In this document: one piece after another, positions 17,657 to 26,143 of the stretch
Numbering within the stretch: position 1 is the first letter of the stretch
Layout: every line of letters starts with the position of its first letter
Assembly (NCBI GenBank): GCA_963836085.1
Contig: CAWIHT010000014.1
Location: 62,001 to 126,000 of the forward strand
Origin: JAHEEL01 sp963836085
GTDB lineage: Bacteria > Actinomycetota > Acidimicrobiia > Spongiisociales > UBA5794
Reading direction: 5' to 3'
Length of the DNA: 64,000 bases
Position numbers and translations under genes: made by a program
The notes under the pieces: model-generated
Databases searched by the model: none
Told to the model about the DNA's origin: nothing
What the model saw: only the letters and a program-made list of their open reading frames with translations

Positions 17657-19696
17657 ATGGAATCCCCAACCGCAGGCCCTGCTGATTCGGCAGACGACGC
17701 GATCATCGATACCACTCCCCACGAGGATCCGCACGAGACACCTGTGGTTCGAGTTCTGCTCGTCGGCGACGGTGCGGCGATGCCGCTGATCCGTCAGCAT
17801 CTCGGTGACGGCGAAGGCGAGAGCCGCTACCAGGTCCAGCAGGTGGCAACGATCGCCGACGGGTTCGGTGCAATCGTCGCCGCCGAGTCCGACGTCTATG
17901 TTGTCGATCACTACATCGGAGTCAGAACCGGGTTTGACCTTCTTGCCCGCATATCCGAAGAAGGGATCAAGGCCCCCATCGTCTTCGTAGCGGGAGCCGG
18001 TGACCACGGCACAGGGGTGACCGCCGTGGCGGCAGGCGCCGCGTGCTACCTCGTCGAAGACGGCATCGACTCCGACAGCCTTCGGCGGTGCATCGTGCAA
18101 GCAATGGAACAGCGGACCGCGCTTTCACAGCTCAACCAGGCGGGAGTCGCCATCGAGGGCGCCACTCCCACGAAAGCCCAGATCCTCTCGCACATCGCCG
18201 AACGGCTCAGGAACCCGGCAGCAGACATCCTGGAGGCTGCCCGCGACTCATTGATGTATGCGCTGCCGGCCCATACCGTCGAGTCCCTCGCCTCGATCGA
18301 AGATCAGGCCAACGGCCTCCTGACGTTGGCGAACGACTTGGTCGACCTGTCGATGCTCGAGGCCGGCCATCTCGAGTTCGCGTCCGCCGAGTTCAGCCTT
18401 CGTGGCCTGATCGCCAACGTCAAGCGACTCCTCGACCGATCCACGCGGGCCCGGTCGATCACGGTGGTCGAAGTTGTCTCTCCCGATGTTCCGGATCTCC
18501 TCGTCGGGGATCCGGGCCGCCTCCGTCGGATCATTGCCCGATTCGTTGAATCGGTCATGGAACGGTCCTCCGGCGACCGCATCCGCCTGGACGTGGAGGA
18601 ATCCGAGCGCAACACCACCACAGTCACACTGCTCTTCAAGGTCACCCCGCTCGGTCAGCGGCCGACGATGAGCGCTTCGGGTGAAGACGCCGGCCTGGAC
18701 GACGACACCACCGTCGCCCTCGGGCTACCCGTTGTGCTTGAGACCCTGTCTCGCATGGGCGGCCGTGTCTCGGTTGACGGCAACGACCAGGAGACCTCGG
18801 GAATCCAGTTCACGATTCGCCTGCAGATGGGTACGGAGGCCATCGAAGCAGCGACGCCCGAGGCCAAGCGGTCCGCATTCGATCGCCCAGTTCTGGTGAT
18901 CGCGGATGCGATTTCAGACCGTCGCGAGTTGGTGAAGACTCTCAGCGAGGCCGAGATCCCCCACGTCGTGGCGACCAGCGTTGATGAGTGGCTCTCAACC
19001 CGCGAGTCCAGCATCGACAACCCTGACATCCCTGTTCTTGCGGTGATCGATTCCACGAAGGACTCGTTTGCCGAGGCCGATCGCTTCTCTCAGCGGGCGC
19101 CGGCGCTCGTTCCAATCGTCATCGTCGCCGCGTCGGGTCGCCGTGGTGACGCCGCCCGATGCCGTCACCACGGCGTAAGCGGCTACCTGGCCAAGCCGGT
19201 GGAACCGAGCGACCTCATTGATGTCATCAGTTCGACGATCGCTCTCACAGATTCTGGCGACCGGACCACCCTCGTGACCCGGTTCTGGATCCGGGACGGC
19301 CGACCGAGCCTCAGCGTGCTCGTCGTCGACGACAGTCAGACCAACCGCTTCCTCATGACCCGCATGCTCGAAGAGCGCGGCCACTCCACCACGACAGCGT
19401 CCGATGGTTTCGAGGCGCTGGAGATTCTCGAACGTGCGGACTTCGACGTCGTGTTGATGGACGTGATGATGCCGGGTATGGACGGACTCGAAGCTACCCG
19501 CTTGATCTGTGATCGCAGATCCGACCCTTCGGACCGGCCGCTCATCATCGGCGTCTCCGCCTTCACCGACGAGACGAGCCGCGACCGCGGTCGCGACGCC
19601 GGCATGGCGGCGTTCCTCGCCAAGCCCATCCGCCCCGACGACCTGTACGCCGCCGTAGAACAGCAAGTCCAGGAAGAAACCCCAGCCGCGAGCTGA
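17657..19696 (+). CDS. Hybrid sensor protein: REC - degenerate histidine kinase - REC-like - REC
   Basis: 679 residues, no membrane segment. A receiver-like domain (about 31-155) keeps Asp84 ('VYVVDHYIG'). A kinase-like region (about 174-395) follows, with 'ILSHIAERLRNP' where active kinases have S-H-E-x-R-T-P. Aligned on R-N-P, the phospho-acceptor position is Glu182; a histidine (179) lies one turn earlier. The N-box lacks its Asn ('RIIARFVESVMERS') and the G1 box is missing, although a 'ALGLPVVLETLSRMGGRVSV' remnant shows ancestry. A second receiver-like domain (about 410-525) lacks a clear acidic pocket. The C-terminal receiver (about 551-672) is canonical: 'VLVVDD', Asp602 in 'VVLMDVMMPGMDG', and 'AKPIRP'. 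It probably senses or scaffolds signalling without autophosphorylating. Confidence 0.85.
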   Translation: MESPTAGPADSADDAIIDTTPHEDPHETPVVRVLLVGDGAAMPLIRQHLGDGEGESRYQVQQVATIADGFGAIVAAESDVYVVDHYIGVRTGFDLLARISEEGIKAPIVFVAGAGDHGTGVTAVAAGAACYLVEDGIDSDSLRRCIVQAMEQRTALSQLNQAGVAIEGATPTKAQILSHIAERLRNPAADILEAARDSLMYALPAHTVESLASIEDQANGLLTLANDLVDLSMLEAGHLEFASAEFSLRGLIANVKRLLDRSTRARSITVVEVVSPDVPDLLVGDPGRLRRIIARFVESVMERSSGDRIRLDVEESERNTTTVTLLFKVTPLGQRPTMSASGEDAGLDDDTTVALGLPVVLETLSRMGGRVSVDGNDQETSGIQFTIRLQMGTEAIEAATPEAKRSAFDRPVLVIADAISDRRELVKTLSEAEIPHVVATSVDEWLSTRESSIDNPDIPVLAVIDSTKDSFAEADRFSQRAPALVPIVIVAASGRRGDAARCRHHGVSGYLAKPVEPSDLIDVISSTIALTDSGDRTTLVTRFWIRDGRPSLSVLVVDDSQTNRFLMTRMLEERGHSTTTASDGFEALEILERADFDVVLMDVMMPGMDGLEATRLICDRRSDPSDRPLIIGVSAFTDETSRDRGRDAGMAAFLAKPIRPDDLYAAVEQQVQEETPAAS

Positions 19697-19712
19697 TTGA
19701 GCTGGCAGCTGC

Positions 19713-22160
19713 CTACTCCATCACGCGCAAGGTCGAGGGCAGGTCCATCTTTCGCAGCTTTCTCGGGGCCGTGAGGAGTGGAGCGAGGCCGACGGCGACA
19801 ACGCCGACACCGATCGCCCACACCAACGTCGCCGGGCTCATGACGACCGGGATCGCGATTTCCGGCATGGTCTGCGCCCACTGGGTGATGAAGTACTGGA
19901 ACAGAGCGAATCCGCCGATCAGTCCGATGACCGTGGCCACGACACCAACGATCGCGCTCTCGGTGACCAGCATGCGAACCACTGTTCGCGGTCGGATGCC
20001 GTAGGCGAACATCGTGGCGTGCTCCCGTCGCCGCTCATCGACCGCGATCGACGCGGCGTTGAAGGCAATCAGGACGGCGAGGATCAGCACCACGACTTCA
20101 AAGAGTTGGAACACCCCGACGAACTGGGCCATCAGGTCCTCCATGAGGCGGGCCATCGCGTCGGCTCGCTGCACCGACGTGACCTCACCGACTTGCAGGA
20201 ACTCCGCCTGGAGGTCCCCGGTCTCGACGCCGTCCTTCGCCACCACCGACACGACATTCGCCGTGCCCTCGAGACCGAGGAGGGTGGCCTGCTCGGTCGA
20301 CATGTAGGCGATGGACCGGAAGGGGTGTCCGTTGATTCCGGTCACCGTCAGCTCCATCGACTCAAGGGCGAACGACACCGGGCCCGTGCGCCGCGGGAGT
20401 CGGACCGTCAGTTCTTCCCCGACGGCAACGCCCAGGTCATCCGCCGCCTTCGGGGCGATCACGATGCCGGGTTCGCTGGCGGGAGGCGACCCCTCAACGA
20501 CGTCGGGACGGAACAGTCCGTCCTGCCAGTCCACGAACTCGACCGACGCCTCGATAGCGTCATCGCCGGCGCCGAGTTCACCGCCGACGCGCAACATCGA
20601 CTCACCCTCCGAGATGAGCGGCGACGCCAGAACCACTCCAACTGGACCACCGGCTGCCGGATACACCGAGTCCATCTCGACGATGACGCGGTCGGCGACA
20701 CCACCAGAGGCTTCCTCGCCACCTTTTGCGATCGCTCCGAAGAACGAGTCAATCGCCGCAACCAGCATCACCAGTACCGCAATCGTGGCGCCGATTCCAA
20801 GGGCGGTCAACAGCCCGCGCCTCGGAGCGCGCAGAACGTTGCGTACGGGTATCTGAGCGAACGTGTCGCCCGGCACGTGAACCTTTTTCACGAGCGGAGC
20901 GAGGCCGCCCCCGCGCGAGGCCAGGTGGCCGGTCCGAATTGCGTCGACCGGCGCAACCCGGATTGCTCGCCAGACGGGAATCGTGACCGCGACAAGCGGG
21001 ATGATGAGGCCGACGAGCGCAGCGGTGAGGAACACATCCCACTGCGTCGGCGTCAGCCACTCGGGCATCGGCAGGAGCGACTCGAGGAGGCCGCGCATCG
21101 CTGCGGCGATCCCCCACCCGATCAAGACTCCGAGCAGTACACCGAGCAGCGCGATCTGGACGCCCATCAGCATCGGCCTCAGTGCAATCCAGAACCGCTT
21201 GACCCCGAGCGCCATCGAGATGCCGATTTCTCTGCGGGTCTGATCGACCATCCGTGCCGTCAGGTTGACCGCCGCCGCAGCCGATCCGGCAAGGATCAGA
21301 AAGGCCACGATATTGAAGAACTGTTGATCTCCTTCGATGTCCTCATAGGTCAGCGAGTGGGCCGGATCGTCCTCTGTGGTCGAGACCACCACCCCGACGT
21401 CGGGCATCTCGGTCTCGAATGCTGCCACCAGCTCTGATTCGAACGCGGCCCGGTCGGCCCCGGATTCGAGGGTGAGGACGAGATCGTTGACCGCGTTGGG
21501 AAGGCCGGCGAGGTCGCCCGCCGTCTCGAGCGAGGTGAAGACCGCGGCGAAGCTGGCTTGGGCGAAGAATCCGCCGCCTTCCGCGATGACCATGAAGAAC
21601 TCGGGCGTCAGGGCGTGTCCGACGTACTCGATCTGCCGCCCCCCGCTGAGCGTCAGTGTGCCATCGGCCGGGAGGTCGTAGTAGACGGCGAAATTCCGCT
21701 CGATCAATGCGACCGGTTCGCCGCGATCCGCCTCCGCGAGCAGGCGACCGTCTTTCGCGAAGAGTGCGTTGATACTCGGTCCGTCGCCGGCAAGCGGCAC
21801 ACCGATGATCTCGCCGCGCACGACGACCTCACCGTCCGGCGTGGCCGTCGCAACCTGTGTCGGTACTCGCAGTCGTTCCTCGGCATGCGCGACGACTCCA
21901 CCGGTGTCCGTTGTGCGGACGACCGCCAGCATTTCTCCCTCATCGACAGCGGATCCGTCGGCGAGTTCGACCCGGAGGTCGTACATGTTGAGCATTTCGT
22001 AGGCGTGGTCGGCGGTGATCTTGCGCCACCGCGTCATCGACGACAGCCCGGAGTAGGCACCAACGCCGAGAGCGATGATGAGCGCGATCACCACGACCTG
22101 GACCCATCGGGAACGCAAGTCTCGCCATGACCACTTCATCCACATCGAGAACGACTTCAT
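19713..22160 (-). CDS. FtsX/MacB-type ABC transporter permease
   Basis: An 815-residue permease with two FtsX cores. An N-terminal helix ('WVQVVVIALIIALGVGAYSG') is followed by a large outer domain, a three-helix FtsX bundle (about 265-400), a second helix near 450 ('LLTALGIGATIAVLVMLVA'), a second outer domain and a C-terminal FtsX bundle (about 680-805). Such double permeases with LolD/MacB ATPases move lipids, peptides or lipoproteins, or act as mechanotransmitters. ATG 22160 follows GGAGG; an upstream in-frame start is less likely. It is eight bases downstream of its ATPase gene and in one operon with a GbsR regulator. Confidence 0.9.
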   Translation of the reverse strand: MKSFSMWMKWSWRDLRSRWVQVVVIALIIALGVGAYSGLSSMTRWRKITADHAYEMLNMYDLRVELADGSAVDEGEMLAVVRTTDTGGVVAHAEERLRVPTQVATATPDGEVVVRGEIIGVPLAGDGPSINALFAKDGRLLAEADRGEPVALIERNFAVYYDLPADGTLTLSGGRQIEYVGHALTPEFFMVIAEGGGFFAQASFAAVFTSLETAGDLAGLPNAVNDLVLTLESGADRAAFESELVAAFETEMPDVGVVVSTTEDDPAHSLTYEDIEGDQQFFNIVAFLILAGSAAAAVNLTARMVDQTRREIGISMALGVKRFWIALRPMLMGVQIALLGVLLGVLIGWGIAAAMRGLLESLLPMPEWLTPTQWDVFLTAALVGLIIPLVAVTIPVWRAIRVAPVDAIRTGHLASRGGGLAPLVKKVHVPGDTFAQIPVRNVLRAPRRGLLTALGIGATIAVLVMLVAAIDSFFGAIAKGGEEASGGVADRVIVEMDSVYPAAGGPVGVVLASPLISEGESMLRVGGELGAGDDAIEASVEFVDWQDGLFRPDVVEGSPPASEPGIVIAPKAADDLGVAVGEELTVRLPRRTGPVSFALESMELTVTGINGHPFRSIAYMSTEQATLLGLEGTANVVSVVAKDGVETGDLQAEFLQVGEVTSVQRADAMARLMEDLMAQFVGVFQLFEVVVLILAVLIAFNAASIAVDERRREHATMFAYGIRPRTVVRMLVTESAIVGVVATVIGLIGGFALFQYFITQWAQTMPEIAIPVVMSPATLVWAIGVGVVAVGLAPLLTAPRKLRKMDLPSTLRVME

Positions 22161-22168
22161 GGCGCCTC

Positions 22169-22888
22169 CTACCAATGGAGGTCGGCGAGTTCCGCGCGGC
22201 CGCCCGCAGGAGGTCCGTCGGACACGATGCGGCCGCTCGAGAGTTCGACCACCCGATCGGCGACGCGAGAGATCTCTCGGTTGTGCGTGACGGCGAGCAC
22301 CGCGGTGCCGGGGCCGGCCTGTTCACGAAGCAACTCGAGGATCTGCACGCCGGTGGCGAAGTCCAGTTCGCCGGTCGGTTCGTCGGCGAGCAAGATCGGA
22401 TTGCCGGTGGCGAGTGCCCGAGCGATGGCAACTCGCTGCTGCTCGCCGCCGGAGAGTTCATGGGGAAAGTGCTCTGCGCGGTCGGCGAGGCCGACGCGAC
22501 CGAGCACCTCCTCGGCATCCGGCGGATCGTCACGATCGGCGGCATCGATCCCGAACTGGACATTCTCTCGTGCGGTCAGGCCCGGGAAGATGTTGAAGCT
22601 CTGGAAGACGAAGCTCACCGCACGCCGCCGGAAGTCGAAGAGGGCCGACCGCCTCGTGTTCGATATATCGGTGCCCGCCACCGAGATCGAACCCTCAGTC
22701 GCGGTATCGAGGGCTCCGATCAGGTTGATCAGGGTCGTCTTGCCACTGCCGGAAGGACCGAGCACGACGACGAATTCGCCTTCGTACACATCCAGATCGA
22801 CGGTGTCGAGGGCCGTGACGGTCGTCCCGCCAAGCTCATATCGCCGGGACACGGCATCCAGGTGGATCAGCCGGTTGTTCCCGATCAT
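22169..22888 (-). CDS. ABC transporter ATPase (LolD/MacB type)
   Basis: 239 residues with all ABC motifs: Walker A 'GPSGSGKTTL', Q-loop 'FVFQSFNIFPGLTARENV', signature 'LSGGEQQRVAIARAL', Walker B 'PILLADEPTGELD' and the switch histidine in 'AVTHNREI'. The sequence after the Q-loop is typical of the LolD/MacB/FtsE group that pairs with FtsX-type permeases, which matches the gene that follows. It is 18 bases downstream of the regulator gene. Confidence 0.95.
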   Translation of the reverse strand: MIGNNRLIHLDAVSRRYELGGTTVTALDTVDLDVYEGEFVVVLGPSGSGKTTLINLIGALDTATEGSISVAGTDISNTRRSALFDFRRRAVSFVFQSFNIFPGLTARENVQFGIDAADRDDPPDAEEVLGRVGLADRAEHFPHELSGGEQQRVAIARALATGNPILLADEPTGELDFATGVQILELLREQAGPGTAVLAVTHNREISRVADRVVELSSGRIVSDGPPAGGRAELADLHW

Positions 22889-22906
22889 GTTTGCTCCAGT
22901 CGTTCG

Positions 22907-23371
22907 CTAGGAGTTCGGTCGTTCAGCACGCCAGCGTTCGAGGAGAATGTCGTACTCTCGATCGAACCAGGTGTAGAGATCTCTGAGGTACGTGAGGCGC
23001 TCTGCGGCACGTTCGACGCCAGCGAACGTCTCGACACCGCGTTCGGCGAGATCAACCATGGTGGTGAGCGCCTCCGCCCGACGTTCCAGCAGTCGATCGA
23101 GCGCGCTCGTCGGAGCCGCGTAGTAGTTCCGCCGACTGCCGGGGATCCACACCCGTTCGATGAGACCAAGTCGGTTGAGATCCGTGATCGCCGTCGAGAT
23201 GGCCCCGGCGCTCGCTCCGATCTGCTCCTGAAGGTCCGCAGCAGCCAGGTGCGGCTCTTCCGCAACGAGCAGTGCGGCCCAGACACGACCAGCCATGGGC
23301 GGGAAGCCCATCGACTCGAAGAACCGGCTGACCTCCTCTGTGAACCGACGTTTGTGCGCTTCATCTGCCAT
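22907..23371 (-). CDS. GbsR/MarR-family transcriptional regulator
   Basis: A 154-residue winged-helix regulator of the GbsR group. The N-terminus 'RRFTEEVSRFFESMGFPPMA' and 'AADLQEQIGASAGAISTAIT' (helix-turn-helix) followed by 'LIERVWIPGSRRNYY' (wing) are diagnostic; a C-terminal coiled coil should dimerise it. It heads the operon with the MacB-type ATPase and permease, so it probably controls them. Two short dyads lie just upstream of its start. Confidence 0.9.
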   Translation of the reverse strand: MADEAHKRRFTEEVSRFFESMGFPPMAGRVWAALLVAEEPHLAAADLQEQIGASAGAISTAITDLNRLGLIERVWIPGSRRNYYAAPTSALDRLLERRAEALTTMVDLAERGVETFAGVERAAERLTYLRDLYTWFDREYDILLERWRAERPNS

Positions 23372-23375
23372 AACC

Positions 23376-23408
23376 TTCAGTTATTCCTGAAACTAGAGTG
23401 ATTTCTAG
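23376..23408 (-). promoter_or_regulatory. Candidate operator of the GbsR-ABC operon
   Basis: Two adjacent dyads lie 5-37 bases upstream of the regulator start: TTCAG-N6-CTGAA (23376-23391) and CTAG-N8-CTAG (23393-23408). The segment is much more A/T-rich than its surroundings, as expected for a promoter. GbsR proteins are commonly autoregulatory, so binding here is inferred, not shown. Confidence 0.45.
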
Positions 23409-23485
23409 GGTCTTTGGACCCATTCGCTCGCTCCCCCGGGCCGACGAGATTCCGCGTTGTGCGACGGATGTGGGAGCCTGATTGC

Positions 23486-24318
23486 ATGAGCATCACCTTT
23501 GCATCCACCGTCCCGCTGCACGACACCGTCGACATTCCGCTCCTTGGATTCGGCGTCTACAAGGTCGAACCAGGAGCCGAGACTGAAGACGCCGTTGTCG
23601 CGGCCCTCGAGGCGGGCTACCGCCACATCGACACGGCGGCGCTCTATCGCAACGAGGTGGACGTCGGCAAGGCCATCGCCGCGTCCGGCATCGACCGCTC
23701 GGAGCTCTTCATCACCACGAAGCTCTGGAACAGCCACCAGGGCTATGAGTTGACGCTTGCGGCGTTCGACCGCAGCCTCGAGAAGCTCGGCCTTGACTAC
23801 GTGGATCTCTACCTCATCCACTGGCCGAAACCGGAGCACACCGAGGGAACATGGCGGGCGATGGAGGAGATCCAGGCGGCAGGCAAGGCTCGGGCGATCG
23901 GTGTCTCCAACTTCCTCGCTGAGCATCTCGACCAACTCGCCGAGACCGCCACCGTGACGCCGTCGATCAACCAGATTGAGTTCCACCCACACCTCCAGAG
24001 CGCCGACCTCGTCTCGTATTGCGCGGACCGCGGCATCGTGGTCGAGGCGTGGAGTCCCCTCAAGCACGGCGAGATCATCAACGACCCGGAATTGGCGGTG
24101 ATCGCCGAGACGCACACGGTGTGACCGTCGCCCAGGTGGTGCTGCGCTGGATGCTCCAGCGTAACATCGTCACACTACCGAAGAGCATCACGCCGTCCCG
24201 CATCGCCGAGAACAGGGACCTCTACGACTTCGAGTTGACCGACGACGAAGTCGCTGCAATCAACGCCATGGATCGAGCCGAACGCGTCGGCCCCGACCCC
24301 GGCAACTTCGACTTCTAG
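23486..24318 (+). pseudogene. Aldo/keto reductase interrupted by a frameshift
   Basis: The first frame (23486-24124) encodes an AKR5-like reductase with the full catalytic tetrad: Asp and Tyr in 'RHIDTAALYRNE', Lys in 'TTKLWN' and His in 'LIHWPKP'. It runs as far as 'IAETHTV' and then stops. The second frame continues without loss with 'HGVTVAQVVLRWMLQ', the NADPH-binding 'LPKSITPSRIAEN' and the usual C-terminus. Removing two bases from GCACACGG (about 24112-24119) restores 'AETHGVTVAQ'. So a CA/AC dinucleotide duplication has broken an otherwise complete gene; a sequencing error is the alternative. The truncated product would lack the cofactor-binding end. Confidence 0.8.
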
Positions 24319-24376
24319 GACAGCCCACGGGCTTTGGCACGCGGTGCCAGCCCCACGAAGGGGCATACTTCAGCCA

Positions 24377-26143
24377 ATGCACCTCATCAGTCTCGAAGCC
24401 ATCTCGAAGTCGTACCCGGAGACGCCTGTGCTCCGCGACGCGTCGTTGGGGATCTCACGGCGGCAGCGGATCGGCGTCATCGGTCGGAACGGTTCGGGCA
24501 AGTCGACGCTCCTGCGCATCATCTCGGGAGCCGAGGAACCGGACTCGGGACGGATCGTCCGTTCAGCCGGCCTCCGGATCACATCGCTCGTGCAGGACCC
24601 GACGTTCCCTGCCGGCAGCACGGTCGGTGGGATCATCGGAGACGATCGCGAGACGATCGCGATGGCAGATCGCCTGGGATTGAACAACGCTTCGGCTGCG
24701 GTTGACGAACTGTCGGGCGGTCAGCGGAAGCGTCTCGCCCTGGCAGTTGCGCTCGCTGCCGACTGCGACATCCTGATCCTCGACGAGCCGACGAACCACC
24801 TCGATGTCGACACGATCGACTGGCTCGAAGACCATCTCCTGTCTCGCACGTCGGTGCTGGTGCTGGTGACCCACGACCGCTACCTCCTCGATCGGGTGGC
24901 GAATCGGGTGGTCGAGGTTCACCACGAGGCCCTCCACTCGCACCACGGCACGTACGAGCAATTCCTCGAAGCCCGCACTGTCCGGGAAGAACACGAAGCA
25001 GCGGTTGAACATCGACGGAAGCAACGCCTCCGTATCGAACTGGACTGGCTCCGCCGCTCTCCGAAAGCCCGCACCTCGAAGTCCAAGGCGCGGGTCGATG
25101 CCGTCCACGACCTCATCGCAGCGAAGCAGCGTCCCGTTGATCCCGAACTCTCCATCGACCTGCCGTCGCGTCGCATCGGTTCGAAAGTCGTCGACATGCA
25201 CAATGCAGGCAAGGAGTACGACGACCGGTGGGTGCTGCGAAACCTCGATCTCAAGCTTCCTCCGAAGGCCAGGATCGGCGTCGTCGGCGAGAACGGCGCG
25301 GGCAAGACCACGTTGCTGCGGCTCATCGCCGAACGGCTCGACCCCGACGAAGGCACGGTGAAGATGGGGTCCACCATTTCCCCCGGTTGGTACGGGCAGG
25401 ATCCCCAACCGATACCGCTGGAGACGCGGGTGAACGCCGTGGTTCGGGAGCGAGCCGAGACCACCAGGCTCGACTCCGGCATCCGAGTCTCGGCGGCGAA
25501 GCTGCTTGAGCGCTTCCAGTTCGACGCCGAAGCGCAGCGCTCGACCGTCGGCGATCTCTCCGGCGGCGAACGCCGACGACTCGAACTGCTGTTGACGCTG
25601 ATGGAGGCGCCGAACCTCCTCCTCCTCGACGAGCCCACGAACGATCTCGACCTCGACACCCTCGAGGTCCTTGAGGAGTACCTCGACGCCTGGCCGGGAG
25701 CGCTCGTCGTCTCGAGCCACGATCGCTACTTCCTCGACCGGGTCTGCGACGACATCTACTCAATCGAGACCGACGGCTCTCTGCGGCACCACCCGGGCGG
25801 TTGGCCCGCCTACTGGGCCGACCGGCTCGCTCCAGCCGTTCGGACCCCGACCCAAACCGCGACCGAAACCCCGGCTGCCGCTGCCGCCGGCAAGCCGGCA
25901 TCGGCACCGCGCACGAAACCCACGTGGAAGGAACGGCAGGAACTCGCCCGCCTCACCAAGCGCATCCCGAAACTCGAGGCGAAGAGCGCGGATCTCGCGG
26001 TGCAGCTCGATGCCGCTGCGGGTGACTACGACTCGACCGTCGATCTCGCCCAGCAACTCGCGGACGTCCTCGAAGAACTCGACGCCGAAGAGACCGCCTG
26101 GCTCGAACTCTCCGAGAGATTCGAAGAGTACGACCGGGGGTAG
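24377..26143 (+). CDS. uup: ABC-F ATPase, Uup-like
   Basis: 588 residues with two ABC modules and no membrane segments. Module 1 has 'GRNGSGKSTLL', 'LSGGQRKRLALAVAL' and 'LILDEPTNHLD'. Module 2 has 'GENGAGKTTLL', 'LSGGERRRLELLLTL' and 'LLLDEPTNDLD'. The charged inter-module linker (about 205-270) is present. The C-terminal 75 residues form a coiled coil ('RLTKRIPKLEAKSADLAVQL'), the mark of Uup, which binds ribosomes or branched DNA. ATG 24377 matches the family N-terminus. It converges on the Nudix gene. Confidence 0.88.
   Translation: MHLISLEAISKSYPETPVLRDASLGISRRQRIGVIGRNGSGKSTLLRIISGAEEPDSGRIVRSAGLRITSLVQDPTFPAGSTVGGIIGDDRETIAMADRLGLNNASAAVDELSGGQRKRLALAVALAADCDILILDEPTNHLDVDTIDWLEDHLLSRTSVLVLVTHDRYLLDRVANRVVEVHHEALHSHHGTYEQFLEARTVREEHEAAVEHRRKQRLRIELDWLRRSPKARTSKSKARVDAVHDLIAAKQRPVDPELSIDLPSRRIGSKVVDMHNAGKEYDDRWVLRNLDLKLPPKARIGVVGENGAGKTTLLRLIAERLDPDEGTVKMGSTISPGWYGQDPQPIPLETRVNAVVRERAETTRLDSGIRVSAAKLLERFQFDAEAQRSTVGDLSGGERRRLELLLTLMEAPNLLLLDEPTNDLDLDTLEVLEEYLDAWPGALVVSSHDRYFLDRVCDDIYSIETDGSLRHHPGGWPAYWADRLAPAVRTPTQTATETPAAAAAGKPASAPRTKPTWKERQELARLTKRIPKLEAKSADLAVQLDAAAGDYDSTVDLAQQLADVLEELDAEETAWLELSERFEEYDRG

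Noticed and set aside
20019..21437. 472-codon plus-strand frame opposite the ABC permease
   Set aside because: Composition (R, H, D, Q-rich, no hydrophobic core) is typical of an antisense shadow.
24563..25720. 385-codon minus-strand frame opposite uup
   Set aside because: Antisense of conserved ABC motifs; no independent features.
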